Under the pieces are notes generated by a model, which searched no databases, was not told the origin of the DNA, and saw nothing but the letters and a program-made list of their open reading frames with translations. DNA of 64,000 bases from Rhodococcus_G sp042879035 (GTDB lineage: Bacteria; Actinomycetota; Actinomycetes; Mycobacteriales; Mycobacteriaceae): NCBI RefSeq assembly GCF_042879035.1, contig NZ_JBIAOU010000001.1:496001-560000 (forward strand), written 5' to 3'. A program made the position numbers and the translations under genes. Shown one piece after another: positions 26,901 to 41,900 of this stretch; positions within the stretch are counted from its first letter, which is position 1; every line of letters begins with the position of its first letter.

Positions 26901-29900
26901 ACCTCGGACGCCGCGGCACGGTCCGGGGCGGCCGTCAGGTCGACCTCGCGCCAGGGCGCCGTCACCCGTTGCCTGACCACCTGGACCGCGTCGCCCTCGG
27001 TGTCGCGCAGGAAGGCGGTGCGCAGGTTGGCGTGTCGGTGCAGCAGGGCGTCGGCGGCGCGGCGCAGTCGCTGCGGATCCACCGCACCGACGAGGTCGAA
27101 GGTCACCTGGACCAGGTAGGCGTCGACGGACCGGTCGGCCAGCTCGGCGTGGAAGAGCATGCCGGACTGCAGGGGTGAGAGCGGCCACACCTCCGCCAGG
27201 TCCGGGCAGCGGGCTTCGAGTTCCGCGAGGGCGCCGGGTCGAAGGTCGACGAGATCGAAATCCGACGGCGTGTATCCACCGCCGCCCGACGCCACGTGCG
27301 CACCGAGGGCAGTCAGTGCCTGCACCCACAGCTGTGCGAGCTCGTCGACGTCCTCGCGGGCGAGGACACCCGGGGGGTGGGTCCACGTGGAGTGCAGCCG
27401 GGGGCCGGCGTCCGAGTCGACGACCATCGTGTTGATGTCGACGACGGCCGCGACCGGCATCGTCGCCTTCGCTGCTGCGCGCAGTCCGGGTTCGTCGACC
27501 GGCACCCACCCGTCCTCGGACTCCGCGGTGGTCCGGCCCACCCTGCCGAGGTAGTTGAAGCTGATCTGGGGCGTCGGCAGCGGCGACAGGGCCTGGGCCG
27601 TCTCGCCGTTCAGGTGTCGGAGCAGGCCGAAACCGATGCCGTGGTCGGGAACCGCGAGGAGCTGTTCCTTCACGGACTTGATCGCGTCGCCCGCGGACGG
27701 GCCGCCGGCGAACGCGTCGTCGAGGTCCACGCCGCTCAGGTCGAGTCGCACGGGGTGGATCGTGGTGAACCATCCGATCGTGCGGGCGAGATCGGCCCCG
27801 GGGATCACCTGCTCTTCACGGCCGTGCCCCTCGAGATTCACGAGGGCGTCGTGGCGGTCGATCGCCCGGCGCCGCCGCCATCGGATCAGCGCCATGGTCA
27901 AGGCGGTCAGCAATCCGTCCGTCACGCCGGTGTGGAAGGCCTGCGGCACGCTCGTCGACAGGGCCCGGGTCAACTCGACGGGAAGCCGCACCTCGATGTC
28001 CGTGGCCGTGACCTCAGTGTCCGAGTCGGTGACCGGTCGCGACCCCAGAGCCGGGTCGGGTCCGTCCAGGATCCGTTGCCACAGTGCGACTTCGGCGGTG
28101 CGCCAGGGGTCGCGTGCGGCGTCGGCGAGCGCGTGGGCCCACCGGCGCATCGAGGTCCCGGGCGACTGCGGCGACGGCGAGCCACCGGACTGCAGCTGCG
28201 CGCACGCCGTGGCGAGGTCGGGGATCAGGATCCGCCAGGACACCCCGTCCATCGCCAGGTGATGGACGACGACGAGCAACCGACTGCCGGGCGCGTCCGG
28301 ATCCGTGCGCAGGCCCGGATCGAGCCACACCACCTGCATCGTCACGCCCGACTCCGGGTCGAGCCGGTCGAGCGCCGCGTCGAGTTCGTTCGCTGCGACC
28401 TCGGGGAACCCTGCACCGCGGGCGTCCACCGGGACCCGGCGCACCACCGCGTCGGCCCGCACCGACCCTGTCGGCCTCACCTCCATCGACCAGCCCACCT
28501 GGGTGCGGGGGTCGCGGTACAGGCGCGCCCGCAGAACGTCGTGCCGGTCGAGCAGGGCCTGCACGGCCCGCGTGAGGGTGTCCCGGTCCACCGTGGCGGG
28601 CATCGTGAACAGTGCGGACTGCGAGTAGCGGCGGAAATCGCCGCCACGGCCGAGCATCCACCGCACGATCGGCGTCAGCGGAATCTCACCCGCGCCCCCT
28701 CCGGGCAATTCGTCGAGGACCACCGCCTCGTCGGACGTTCCGGCCGCTTCGGCCAGTCCTGCAACGGTTTTGCGCTCGAACACGTCTCGCGGCGAGATGA
28801 CAACCCCGGCCGCGGCGGCTCGGGTGACCAGCTGGATGGACATGATCGAATCCCCACCGAGGGTGAAGAACGAGTCGTCGACGCCCACCGAGTCGACGCC
28901 CAGGACCTCGGCGAACAGGTCCGCGAGGACGCGTTCCGTCTCGGTGGCCGGGCTCCGGCTCGCGGTCACCCGTCGACCGAAGTCGGGTTCGGGCAGCGCT
29001 GTCCGGTCGAGTTTGCCGTTCACCGTCAACGGCATCGCGTCGAGAACCACCACGGCCGCGGGCACCATGTGGGGCGCCAGCCTCGCGGCGGCGGCGCCCC
29101 GGACCTCGTCCGGGTCGAGCGAGACGCCGTGCTGCGGCACCACGTAGCCGACCAGGCGCTCCCCGGCCGCCTGCTTCTCCAGCACCGCCTTCTCCAGCAC
29201 CGTCGCCGCCGACTGCGCCACCCCCGCACACGCGAGCAGTGCCGACTCCACCTCGCCGAGTTCGATCCGATAGCCCTTCAGCTGCACCTGGGAGTCGTTG
29301 CGGCCGAGGTACTCCAGCTGTCCGTTCCCGTTCCACCGGGCCAGATCACCGGACCGGTACATCCGCGACCCGGGGTCGAAGGGGTCGGCCACGAACCGCG
29401 CGGACGTCAGCGCGGACCGGCCGAGGTAGCCGCGTGAGACCTGGGCACCGGAGACGTACATCTCCCCGACCACGCCGGGCGGCACCGGATGCAGTCGTCC
29501 GTCGAGGACGCGGACCCGCAGCCCGGGCAGCCCCCGGCCGATCACCGACGCGGACTGCTCCTGCACCAGGCTCGGGTCGATCGGCAGGTGACTGACGTGC
29601 ACGGTCGTTTCCGTGATGCCGTACATGTTGACCAGGACCGGGGCGTCGCCGGTTCGACGCGTGTACCAGCGCCGCAACTGACCGAACTCGAGGGCCTCCC
29701 CGCCGAAGATCACGTACCGCAGCGACAATTCGGGAGCACCGGCCAGGCGATCCGCCTCCGTCAACTGGTAGAAGGCCGTGGGGGTCTGATTGACGACGGT
29801 GACACGTTCGTCGCGCAGCAGTTCGAGGAACTGCTCGGGTGTGCGCGCCGTGTAGTGGTCCACCAGCACCAGTCGGCCGCCGCACGCGAGCGCACCCCAC

Positions 29901-32900
29901 ATCTCCCACACCGAGAAGTCGAACGCGGCGGAATGGAACATCGTCCACACGTCAGCAGCGCCGAATCCGAACAGCGCCCGGGCGTTGGCCAGCAGCGTGA
30001 CGACGTTGCGATGCGTGACCGCCACTCCCTTCGGCCGTCCGGTGGAGCCGGAGGTGTAGATCACGTACGCCACCGAGTCCGGTCGCAGCGGACGGGGTCG
30101 GTCCGAGTCGGTGACGGGCGAGGGCGAGAACCGCTGCACCGCACCGCGGGTCTCGGGGTCGTCCACGACAACCACCGGGACACCGGCCGACCGGACCGTC
30201 CGGGCGGACGCGGTCGTGGTGAGCACACACCGCGGTCGAGCGTCGGCGAGCAGGAAGCTCACCCGCTCGGTCGGGGAGGCGACGTCCACCGGGAGGTAAC
30301 CGGCGCCCGCCTTCACCACCGCCAGCAACGCCACGACGAGATCGATCGACGGCGTCATGCACACGGCGACCAGCGTTTCCGTCCCGGCGCCGCGTGTCGT
30401 CAGCAGTCTCGCCAGCCGGTTCGACCGGGTGTCGAGTTCCCGGTACGTGACCGACGAGCCGGCGCAGCGCACCGCGACCGCATCACCGTCGGATGCCACC
30501 GCCCGGTCGAACAGGTCCGCCAACGTCACCGGTGCGACCTCGACGCCCGGCCGGTTCGCGGAGTCGGTACCCGAGCCGTCGGCACCGCCGAGCAGGAAGT
30601 CGCGTTCCGTCGGGTGCAGAATGTCGATGTCTCCCACCGGCGTGGTCGGATCCGCGGTCACGGCCTCGAGCACGCGCACGAAGCGCCGGGCCAGATCCTC
30701 CACCCGCTCACGGTCGAAAACATCGGCGGCATAACGGAATTCGGCGCGGATCCCGCCGGGCGCACCGTCCTCGTCCGTCCGTTCCACCAGGCTCAGCTGC
30801 AGATCGAACTTCGCCACGTCCAGGTCGGCGTCGAGGGTCCGGACGGTCAGCCCGGGCAGTTCCAGGTTCTCGCGCGCGGCGCCGCGGAATTCGAGCACAA
30901 CCTGGAACAGCGGCGTGTGCGAGGTGGACCGTTCGGGTGCGAGTTCGTCCACCAGCCGTTCGAAGGGCAGGTCCGCGTGCTCGAATGCGGCGAGATCCGC
31001 CGACCGCACCTCGGTGAGAATCTCGGCGAACGACGATCCCGCCGCCACCGGTGTGCGGAGCACCAGTGTGTTGACGAACATCCCCACCATGTCGTCGAGT
31101 GCGGAGTGGCCCCGGGCCGCGATCGGCGACCCCACCACCACGTCGTCCGTTCCGGTCACCCTTTTCAGCAGTACGGCCAGTGCCGCGTGCACCACCATGA
31201 ACGGCGTCGAATCCCGCTGACGCGCCAGATCGGTCAGGGCGTGATGCGCGGCAGGTGCGATGTCGAAGCTGACGACGCCGCCGTGGAACGACCGCTGCAC
31301 CGGCCGCGCCCGGTTCAGAGGCAGTGGCAGTGTCTCGGGGACGCCCGCCAGCGTCCTCGTCCAGTAGCCGAGCTGATTCGAGATCACCGACTCGGGCTGG
31401 TCGTCGGTGCCGAGGACCTCCCGCTGCCACAGGCTGTAGTCGGCGTACTGCACAGGCAGCGGCGCCCAGTGCGGCGCCCGCTGGTGCGCACGGGCGGTGT
31501 AGGCGAGCATCAGGTCCCGCGCGAGGGGTGTCATCGAGACACCGTCGGCCGCGATGTGGTGCACGACGACGGCGAGGACGTGCCGCTCGGGACCCAGTCT
31601 CAGCAGCCGCGCCCGGATCGGAAGTTCCTCGGCGACGTCGAAACCCGTGCCGAAGAAGGCGGTGAGCGAGTCGCGGAGCTCCCGGTCGGCGACCGGGAGC
31701 GCGGTGAGGTCTGCGGCGGGCGCCGAATCGACGATCACCTGCCGGGGGCCGTCGGCGGAGCCCGGGAAAACGGTGCGCAGCGACTCGTGCCGCTCGACGA
31801 CGTCGGCGAGCGCCGCTCGCAGTGCCGCCGGGTCCAGCACTCCGTCCAACTGCAGAGCGACCGGGATGTTGTAGGCCGGCGACGAGGTGTCGAACTGGTT
31901 GACGAACCACATGCGCTGTTGCGCGAGCGAGAGGGGAATCCGATCGGGCCGCGGCCTCGCCGCGAGAACCGGGACGGCTGGGCTCGACGTCCCGGCCGCC
32001 TCGATCCGGGCGGCGAGCGCGGACACCACGGGTGCGTCGAACAGCGCCGCGACACCGACCTGTGTGTCCAGCGCGCCGGTGATACGTGCCACCGCTCGGG
32101 CGGCGGCGAGCGAGTCTCCGCCGAGGTCGACGAAGCTGTCGTCGGCACCGACGCGGTCGACACCGAGGACCTCTGCGAAAGCCGTGGCGATCGCCTGCTC
32201 CACCGGGGTGGTCGGGGCTCGATACGTGGCGGGCGCGAAGTGCGGTTCCGGAAGCTTCCTTCGGTCGAGTTTGCCATTCGCATTCAATGGCAGTTCCGGA
32301 AGCACCGTCACGGTGGCAGGCACCATGAACGCCGGAAGCGACGCCGCCGCGGTTGCGAGCACCGCCCGCTCATCGACGACCGCACCACTCACCGGCACCA
32401 CATACCCGGCCAGGTACTCACCCGACGCCCCACCACCACGCAGCACCACCACCGCCTGCGCCACATCCCCCCGACGCACCAACACCGACTCGATCTCCCC
32501 CAACTCGACCCGCTGCCCCCGCACCTTCACCTGGAAATCGGTGCGCCCCAGATACTCCAACTCCCCACCCGGCAACCACCGAACCCGATCCCCCGTCCGA
32601 TACAACCTCCCGACCCCGAACGGATCCGCCACGAACCGAGCCGCCGTCAAGTCGGCACGCCCCTGATACCCCCGCGCCAACTGCGCGCCCGCCAGATACA
32701 ACTCCCCCGCCACCCCCACCGGCACCGGACGCAACCGCCCGTCCAGCACATACACCCGCGTGTTCCACACCGGCGCCCCGATCGGCACCGAAGTCACGTC
32801 CGCACAGGTGACCTCGTGGAACGTCACATCCACCGCCGCCTCCGTCGGCCCGTACAGATTGTGCAACCGCACCCGAGGAAGAACCTCCCGCACCCGCGAC

Positions 32901-35900
32901 GCAGTGGCGGCAGGCAGAACCTCCCCCGACGCGAACACCGTCCGCAACGACCCAGCGTCCGCCACCGACGGCTCCGCCGCGAACACCGCCAACATCGACG
33001 GCACGAAATGCGCTGTCGTGACGCCCTCCTCGGCGATCACCTCCGCCAGGTACCGCGGATCGCGATGCCCCCCCGGCTCCGCCACCACCAACCGCGCACC
33101 GACAAGCAACGGCCAGAACAACTCCCACACCGACACATCGAACGTCACCGGCGTCTTCAACAACACCACATCATCCGCACCGAGCCCGTACTCGGCCTGC
33201 ATCCACACCAGACGATTCACGATCGCCCCGTGCGAGACCGCCACCCCCTTCGGCACACCCGTCGACCCCGACGTGAACATCACGTACGCCGTGTTCGCGG
33301 GCGACAGCACACCACGCTCGGCCTCCGTCACCCGCCCAGCCGAATACCCCGACACGTCAACCCCATCCAGCACGACCACGGGCGTGTCCCCCGCGAAATC
33401 CAGGTCCCGACCATCGGCGACCAACACACACACCGGCCGCGCCGTGTCGAGGATGTGCCCGACCCGCTCCGCCGGCTGATCCGGGTCGATCGGCACATAC
33501 GCCCCACCCGCGGCCTGCACCGCACAGACCGCCACCACCAGATCCACCGACCGCCGCATCGCCACCGCCACCAGCGACTCCGGACCCACCCCCACCGACA
33601 TCAGACAGCGAGCAAGCCGATTCACCCGACCCGCGAACTCCCCGTACGTGACGGACACACCCCCGAACGACAGCGCCACCGAATCCGGAGTCCGCGCCAC
33701 CTGCGCATCCATCAACGACACCAGAGTGCCCTCCGGCACAACATGACCCGTCGCATTCCACCCCTCGACCACCAGCTCACGCTCGACCCCGCCGAGCAGG
33801 TCGATGTCGCCGACCGGGGTGTCCACGTCGCCGGCGATGGTCTCGAGAATCCGGACCAGTCGACGGGCGAGAGCGGTGACCGTGTCCCGGTCGAACGCCC
33901 CCGGCTGATAGCGCAGGCTCAGCCGTAGACGGGGTTCGAGGATCGACAACACGGCGATCGGATAGTGGGTGGCGTCCCGGGAATCGAGACCGGTCACCCG
34001 CATCCCCCCGAGGTCGGTGTCCGCGTCCAGCCCGGACGTGTCGACGGGATACGACTCGAACACCGACAGGGTGTCGAACAACGTGCCCAGGCCCGTCCGG
34101 GACTGGATCTCGCCGAGTCCGATGTGATGGTGGTCGAGCAGGGCCGCCTGCTGCGCCTGCAGTCGGGCGAGCAGGGCCGCGATCGTCTCGTCCGGATCGA
34201 CCCGCAGGCGCACGGGCAGGGTGTTCACGAAAAGTCCCGGCATCTCCTCGACACCGGGCAGCTGCGGGGGTCGACCCGACACGGTGGCACCGAAGACGAC
34301 GTCGTCGCGGGAGAGCACGCGGGACAACAGCACCCCCCATGCCGCCTGCACCACCGTGTTCATGGTGACCCCGACCCGTCCGACCACCGTGGCGAGCCCG
34401 TCGAGCACCGCGCCGGGCAGCGCGATGTCGACCTCGCCGGGCACACCGTGGCGCGCCCGCGCCGCATGCGGCGCCAGCAGCGACGGCTCGTCGAGGCCCT
34501 CCAGTGCCTGCTGCCAGGCCCGGGCGGACGCGTCGGCGTCGCGGCGCGCCACCCATTCCAGATAGGTGCGGTACGACGGCGGCTCCCCGGTGTCGGCGGC
34601 ACACCCTGCCAGCAGCTCCCGCACCAGCAGCGGCATCGACCAGCCGTCCAGAACGATGTGGTGATTCGTCACGGCCAGCACGAAGCGCGTCGGGCCGGTT
34701 CGAATCAGCGTCAACCGCAGCAGCGGCGGCGCGTCGAGGTCGAAGGGGGCGACGCGGTCCTCGTCGAGCAGGCGCGTGAGTTCCGTGTCGACCGCCGCCC
34801 CGGACCCGGTCAGATCCACCTCCCTCCAGGGCAGCTCCACCGCGTCGAGCACCAGCTGCGCCGGCACGCCGTCGTCGTCGTGAACGAACGCGGTCCGCAG
34901 GTTCGCGTGCCGGGCCAGCAGTCGGGCCGCGGCGGCGCGCAACCGTCCGGCATCGACAGCGCCCTCGAGATCGATCCGCAGCTGCGCCGTGTACACGTCC
35001 ACCGCTTCCGCGGCCATGCACGCATGGAACAGCAGGCCCGACTGCAGCGGAGACAGCGACCACACGTCGACCAGCCCCGGGAACCGACTCTCCCAGCGCT
35101 CGATCTGCCGTTGGCTCACCTGGACGAGAGGAAGGTCGGACGGTGTCAGCCCGCCGGCGTCCGGTCGCAGTGCGTGCGCGGCGAGTCCGGACAGTGCGCG
35201 GAGCCACAGATCCGCGAACTCCGCGACCTCGGCGGTGTGGAGCACCCCCGTCGCGAAGGCGAACGACGCCCGCAGGCGGGGACCCTCGGGGCTGTCGTCG
35301 ACGACGGCGTTGATGTCGATCGCGGACGCCACCGGCAGGTCGGGATCCCGGGTTCCGCCGAGCTCGTCGTTCGTCACGGGCAGCCAGTCCTGCGGCCCGG
35401 CTGTGGTGGCCACCCTGCCCAGATAGTTGAAGCTGATCTGCGGAACACCGAATCCGCTCAGCGCGGCCGACGTCTCGCTGTCGAGGTAGCGGAGCATTCC
35501 GAAGCCGATCCCGTGATCCGGGATCGCGAGCAGCTGTTCCTTGACGGCCTTGACCGCCTGCCCCGCCGCGCGACCGCCTGCCATGGCGTCGTCGACGTCG
35601 ACGCCGGTGAGATCCACGCGCGCCGGGTACAGGGTGGTGAACCAGCCCACGGTGCGGGACAGATCCGCGCCGGCAACGGTGTGCTCCTCGCGGCCGTGCC
35701 CCTCGATGGTCATCAGGGTGTCCGGCGCCGAGACCCCCCGCTGCCGTCGCCAGGCGACCGTGGCCAGTGCCACCGCGGCGAGCAGCCCGTCGCCCACGGT
35801 TCCGCGAAATGCTGCGGGAAGTGTGCTGAGCAGGGTGTCGGTCACACGCGACGGCACGTCGACGGTGACGGTCCGGGTGGTGGAGTCCACGTCGATCGTG

Positions 35901-38900
35901 GGATCCAGTGGGCGCGAACCGATCAGCGGATCGGGGCCGTCGAGGATGCGCTGCCACAGTTCGAGTTCACCGGGCCGGTGACGCGCGGCATCACCCAGAC
36001 CGTGCGACCAGCGTCGCATCGACGTTCCGACCTCGGGCAGCGCGGGACTCCGGCCGGCCTGGAGCCGGGTGCACGCCGACGCGAGATCCGCGACGAGAAT
36101 GCGCCACGAGACGGCGTCGACCACGAGGTGGTGGACCACGACGAGCAGTCGCCCGGCTCCGTTCGCGACGTCGAACCAGATCACCCGCACCATGTCGGCA
36201 GCGGCGGGGTCCAGCCGGCCGGCCGCGTCGTCGAGTTCCGTGGCGGCCAGCGCGGTGAAGTCGTCACCGTCCACCGTGTCGGTCGGCACCCGACGGACCT
36301 GCCGCTCCGCCTGGACCGAGCCGGGTGGCACCACGTCCATCCGCCACTGCCCGCCGCGTTCGGCGAACAGACGGGCCCGGAGCATGTCGTGCCGGTCCAG
36401 TACCGCCCCGACGGCGTCGACGAGGATCTCGTGGGTCAGACCGGCGGGTGCGGCAAGCAGCAACGCCTGGGTGAACCTGTCGAACCGGCCGCCGTTGCGG
36501 CCCAGCATCCATCGCACGACCGGTGTCAGCGGCAGCGGGCCGACGCCACCGCCCGGCAACTCGTCGAGCACCGTGGTGTCGACGTCGTCGGAGCGCGCCA
36601 CCTCGGCGAGAGCGGCGACGGTTCTGCGCTCGAACACGTCTCGGGGAGTGAAGATCACACCGGCGGCCCGGGCGCGGGCCACCAGCTGTATCGACATGAT
36701 GCTGTCGCCGCCCAGGGCGAAGAACGAGTCGTCGACACCGACGGTGTCGATCCCGAGCACCTCCTCGAACAGTCCTGTGAGAAGTTTCTCGGTCTCGGTT
36801 CGCGGTGGCCTGCTCGTCGCCCCCGCGGCCGCGAAGTCGGGCGCCGGTAGCGCCGTGCGGTCGAGCTTCCCGTGGACGGTCAGGGGCAGCGATTCGAGTG
36901 TCAACAGCGCTGCCGGGACCATGTAGGGCGCCAACCGGTGACCGACGAATTCGAGGACGTCTCGCGGATCGATCGTCTTCCCCCGTTCGGGCACGAGGTA
37001 ACCGATCAACCGGTCCCTGCCGTCGGCGCTCCGCACGTCCACCACTGCCCGAGCCACGTCGTCGTGAGCGAGCAGTGCCGACTCGACCTCGCCGAGCTCG
37101 ATGCGGAAGCCGCGCACCTTCACCTGGGAATCGGTGCGCCCGAGGTACTCCAGCCTGCCGTCGTCCGTCCAGCGCGCGCGATCGCCGGTGCGGTACATCC
37201 GGCTCCCCGCCGGACCGAAGGGATCGGCGACGAACCGTTCGGCTGTCAGCGGGAACCGGCGGTGGTAGCCGCGGGCGAGGGCGGGACCTGCGAGATACAA
37301 CTCGCCCGCGACACCGGCCGGCACCGGGTGCAGTCGCGAGTCCAGGACGACCTCCGCGAAACCGCGTGCGGGCGTGCCGATGGTGACCGGAGCCCCAGGC
37401 GCCAGGGCGGTGCTGACACTCGACACGACCGTCGCCTCGGTCGGCCCGTACGCGTTGAACAGTCGCCGGCCGGATCCGGGGGGACCCGGGACAGTCGGCG
37501 CGCCCCACCGTGCGACGAGTTCGGGGGGACAGGCCTCCCCTCCCGTCACCACACACCGGAGTCCGGTCAGGCCTGCGGGATCGACCGACGCCAGTGCCGC
37601 CGGAGTGACGAAGCAGTGGGTGATCCGTTCGGCCGCCAGCAGCTGCGCCAAGTCGGCGCCGCCGTACACGGTGGGCGGTGCGATCACCATGGTGGCCGCC
37701 GCGCCGATCGCCATCAGCAGCTCGAGAACGGAAGCGTCGAAGCTCGGTGACGCGAGGTGCAGCGTCCGGGATTCGGTTGTCGTGCCGAAGGTCTCGAGTT
37801 CCTGCGCCGCGAAGTTCGACAGCCCGCGATGCGTGACGACGACACCCTTGGGTGCGCCGGTCGATCCCGACGTGTAGATCAGGTAGGCCGGGTTGTCGAC
37901 GCGCAGGGGCGAGCACCGTTCGTCGTCGCTGACCGGCGAGGCCGGGTAGCCCGACAGTTCGTCGTCGAGTTCCGACAGAACCAGCCACGGCACCACGTCG
38001 GGAAGTGCACCGCGGTGCTCCGTGGTCGTCACTCCCCGGACGGCACCGGAGTCGGTGAGCATGTGTTCGATCCGGGCAGGCGGGTGACCGGGGTCCACGG
38101 GGAGGAAGGCGGCCCCCGACTTGGCCACCGCCCAGACCGCCAGAACGGATTCGACGGACCGTCGCACACACAGTGCGACCACGGTTTCCGGGCCCACGCC
38201 GCGCTCGATCAGCATGCGGGCCAACCGGTTCGAGCGTCTGTCGAGGTCTCCGTAGCTCACCTCGTGCCCGTCCGCGACCAACGCGACGGCGTCCGGATCG
38301 TTCGCCGCTGCCGCCATCAGGTCCGGCAGTGTCCGCGCCGCCGTCGCGGCCTCGCCCCGCGCCGGGGCCAGTTCGACACGCTCGCGGGCGTCGAGGATGT
38401 CGAGGTCGCCCACCCGGGCGGTGGGGTCGGCGACGACCGTCCCGAGAATGCGCTGCAATCGCTTCGCGAACCCGGTCACGGTGCCGGTGTCGAAGATGTC
38501 GGTGGCGTAGCCGAGTTCCGCGGTGATGCCGGCCGGGTTGCCTTCCGGGTCCACATTCTCGGACAGGGTCAGCTGGAGGTCGAAGTTGGTGGTGTCGATC
38601 GGAACGTCCATGCGTGTGACCCGCAGGTCGGGCAGTTCCAGCGCGGGGCGGTCGATGTCCCGGAACTCCACCATCACCTGGAACAGGGGTGAATGCGCGG
38701 TGGACCGGGAAGTGCCGTGGACCTCCACCACCCGTTCGAACGGGACGTCCGCGTGGGTGAAGGCACCCAGATCGGTTTCCCGCACACCGTCGAGCATCTC
38801 GGCGAACGTGGCGCCGCCGTCGACGTGGGTGCGCAGCACCAGCGTGTTGACGAACATACCCACCAGGTTGTCGAGCTCCCGCGGGCCGCGGCCGGCGATC

Positions 38901-41900
38901 GGTGTCCCGACCGCGATGTCGTCCGTGTCACCGAGCCGTGCCAGCAGGATCGCGAGGACGGTGTGCAGGGTCATGAAGACCGTTGCATCGTGTTCCTGCG
39001 AGAGCGCAACCACCGCGGCATGAGTCTCCGGACCGATCGCGAACTCGACACGGCCGCCACGAGGCGACCGGACCGCGGGGCGGGGGCGGTCGGTCGGCAA
39101 CTCCAGCACCTCGGGCAGGCCGGACAGCGTCGCGGTCCAGTAGCCGAGCTGTCTCGACACCGGCGACCTCTCGTCGGCTTCCGAGCCCAGCCACTCGCGC
39201 TGCCACAGCGCGTAGTCGGCGTACTGCACCGCGAGCGGGGCCCAGCCCGGCGCCGACCCCCGCGCCCGCGCCGCGTAGGCGTCCACGACGTCCCGGGCCA
39301 GCGGAGCCAAGGAGAATCCGTCGGCCGCGATGTGGTGCATCACCACCGCGAGCACGTGCACGTCCTCGTCGAGGCGGAGGAGGCGTCCGCGCACCGGGAC
39401 CTGTGTCGTGACGTCGAATCCCGCGGACAGCACACGGAGTGCGTACGCGCGGAGCTCGGCTTCCCCCGGCATGCCGATCGGGTCCAGATCGGGCACCGCC
39501 TCCGTCGCGGGCAGGACCACCTGGCGTGGGCCGTCGTCGCTGAGTGGGAACACGGTGCGCAGGATCTCGTGCCGTTCGATCACGTCGGCCACCGCAGCCC
39601 GGAGGGCGTCCACGTCGAGTCGCCCCTCGAGTCTCAACGCGAACGCGACGTTGTAGGCCGGCGACGAGGTGTCGAACTGGTTGACGAACCACAGGCGTTG
39701 CTGGGCCGGTGACACCGGGACCGCGGAGGTTCCCGTCCTCGGCTGCAGCGGCGGACGGGCATCCCGCACTTCCCGCGCGTCCACCAACGCGGCCAACCCC
39801 GCCACGGTCGGAGCGTCGAACACGTCACGGACACCGATCCGGTCCCCGACAGCGGCCTTCCCGGGGTCACCGCGAGCGGTGGCAGCGTTCACGCGCGCCA
39901 CCAGGCGAGCCGCGATCAGGGAATTTCCGCCGAGTGCGAAGAAATTGTCGTGCACGCCCACCCGCGCGGCACCGAGCAGGTCGGCGGCGAGCGCGGCCAC
40001 GATCTCCTCGACGGGACCGCGGGGAGCGACGAATCCGGACGATGCGGCCGCGAGGTCCGGTTCCGGCAACGCCGTCCGATCCAGCTTCCCGTTCACCGTC
40101 ACCGGCAACTCACCCAGCACCACCACCACCGACGGCACCAGGAATCCCGGCAACCGCTCCGCAACCCACTCCCGCACCCGACGCCCGTCCACCACCACAC
40201 CCGCCACCGGCACCACATACCCGGCCAGGTACTCACCCGACGCCCCACCACCACGCAGCACCACCACCGCCTGCGCCACATCCCCCCGACGCACCAACAC
40301 CGACTCGATCTCCCCCAACTCGACCCGCTGCCCCCGCACCTTCACCTGGAAATCGGTGCGCCCCAGATACTCCAACTCCCCACCCGGCAACCACCGAACC
40401 CGATCCCCCGTCCGATACAACCTCCCGACCCCGAACGGATCCGCCACGAACCGAGCCGCCGTCAAGTCGGCACGCCCCTGATACCCCCGCGCCAACTGCG
40501 CGCCCGCCAGATACAACTCCCCCGCCACCCCCACCGGCACCGGACGCAACCGCCCGTCCAGCACATACACCCGCGTGTTCCACACCGGCGCCCCGATCGG
40601 CACCGAAGTCACGTCCGCACAGGTGACCTCGTGGAACGTCACATCCACCGCCGCCTCCGTCGGCCCGTACAGATTGTGCAACCGCACCCGAGGAAGAACC
40701 TCCCGCACCCGCGACGCAGTGGCGGCAGGCAGAACCTCCCCCGACGCGAACACCGTCCGCAACGACCCAGCGTCCGCCACCGACGGCTCCGCCGCGAACA
40801 CCGCCAACATCGACGGCACGAAATGCGCTGTCGTGACGCCCTCCTCGGCGATCACCTCCGCCAGGTACCGCGGATCGCGATGCCCCCCCGGCTCCGCCAC
40901 CACCAACCGCGCACCGACAAGCAACGGCCAGAACAACTCCCACACCGACACATCGAACGTCACCGGCGTCTTCAACAACACCACATCATCCGCACCGAGC
41001 CCGTACTCGGCCTGCATCCACACCAGACGATTCACGATCGCCCCGTGCGAGACCGCCACCCCCTTCGGCACACCCGTCGACCCCGACGTGAACATCACGT
41101 ACGCCGTGTTCGCGGGCGACAGCACACCACGCTCGGCCTCCGTCACCCGCCCAGCCGAATACCCCGACACGTCAACCCCATCCAGCACGACCACGGGCGT
41201 GTCCCCCGCGAAATCCAGGTCCCGACCATCGGCGACCAACACACACACCGGCCGCGCCGTGTCGAGGATGTGCCCGACCCGCTCCGCCGGCTGATCCGGG
41301 TCGATCGGCACATACGCCCCACCCGCGGCCTGCACCGCACAGACCGCCACCACCAGATCCACCGACCGCCGCATCGCCACCGCCACCAGCGACTCCGGAC
41401 CCACCCCCACCGACATCAGACAGCGAGCAAGCCGATTCACCCGACCCGCGAACTCCCCGTACGTGACGGACACACCCCCGAACGACAGCGCCACCGAATC
41501 CGGAGTCCGCGCCACCTGCGCATCCATCAACGACACCAGAGTGCCCTCCGGCACAACATGACCCGTCGCATTCCACCCCTCGACCACCAGCTCACGCTCG
41601 ACCCCGCCGAGCAGGTCGATGTCGCCGACCGGCACCTCCGGGTCCGCCACGACAGCGTCGAGAATCCGGACGAACCGCTCCGCGAACGCCGCGACGGTCG
41701 CCCGATCGAACACGTCCGATGCGAAGGTGAAGACCGCCGAGATGCCCTGCTCTCCCCCCGTCCGCCCGTGGTCCTCGGCGAGCGTCAGTTGCAGATCGAA
41801 CTTGGACACACCCGTTTCGACATCGACGGTCTCCACCGTCAGTCCCGGCATCTCCAGTTCGGCGCCCGCCGTGTGCCCGAACTCCACCATGACTTGGAAG

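Noticed and set aside
32390..41632. Possibility that the identical blocks are a mobile element or CRISPR-type repeat.
   Set aside because: Both copies are in-frame coding parts of adenylation domains with full core motifs. There are no terminal inverted repeats, transposase or spacer pattern.
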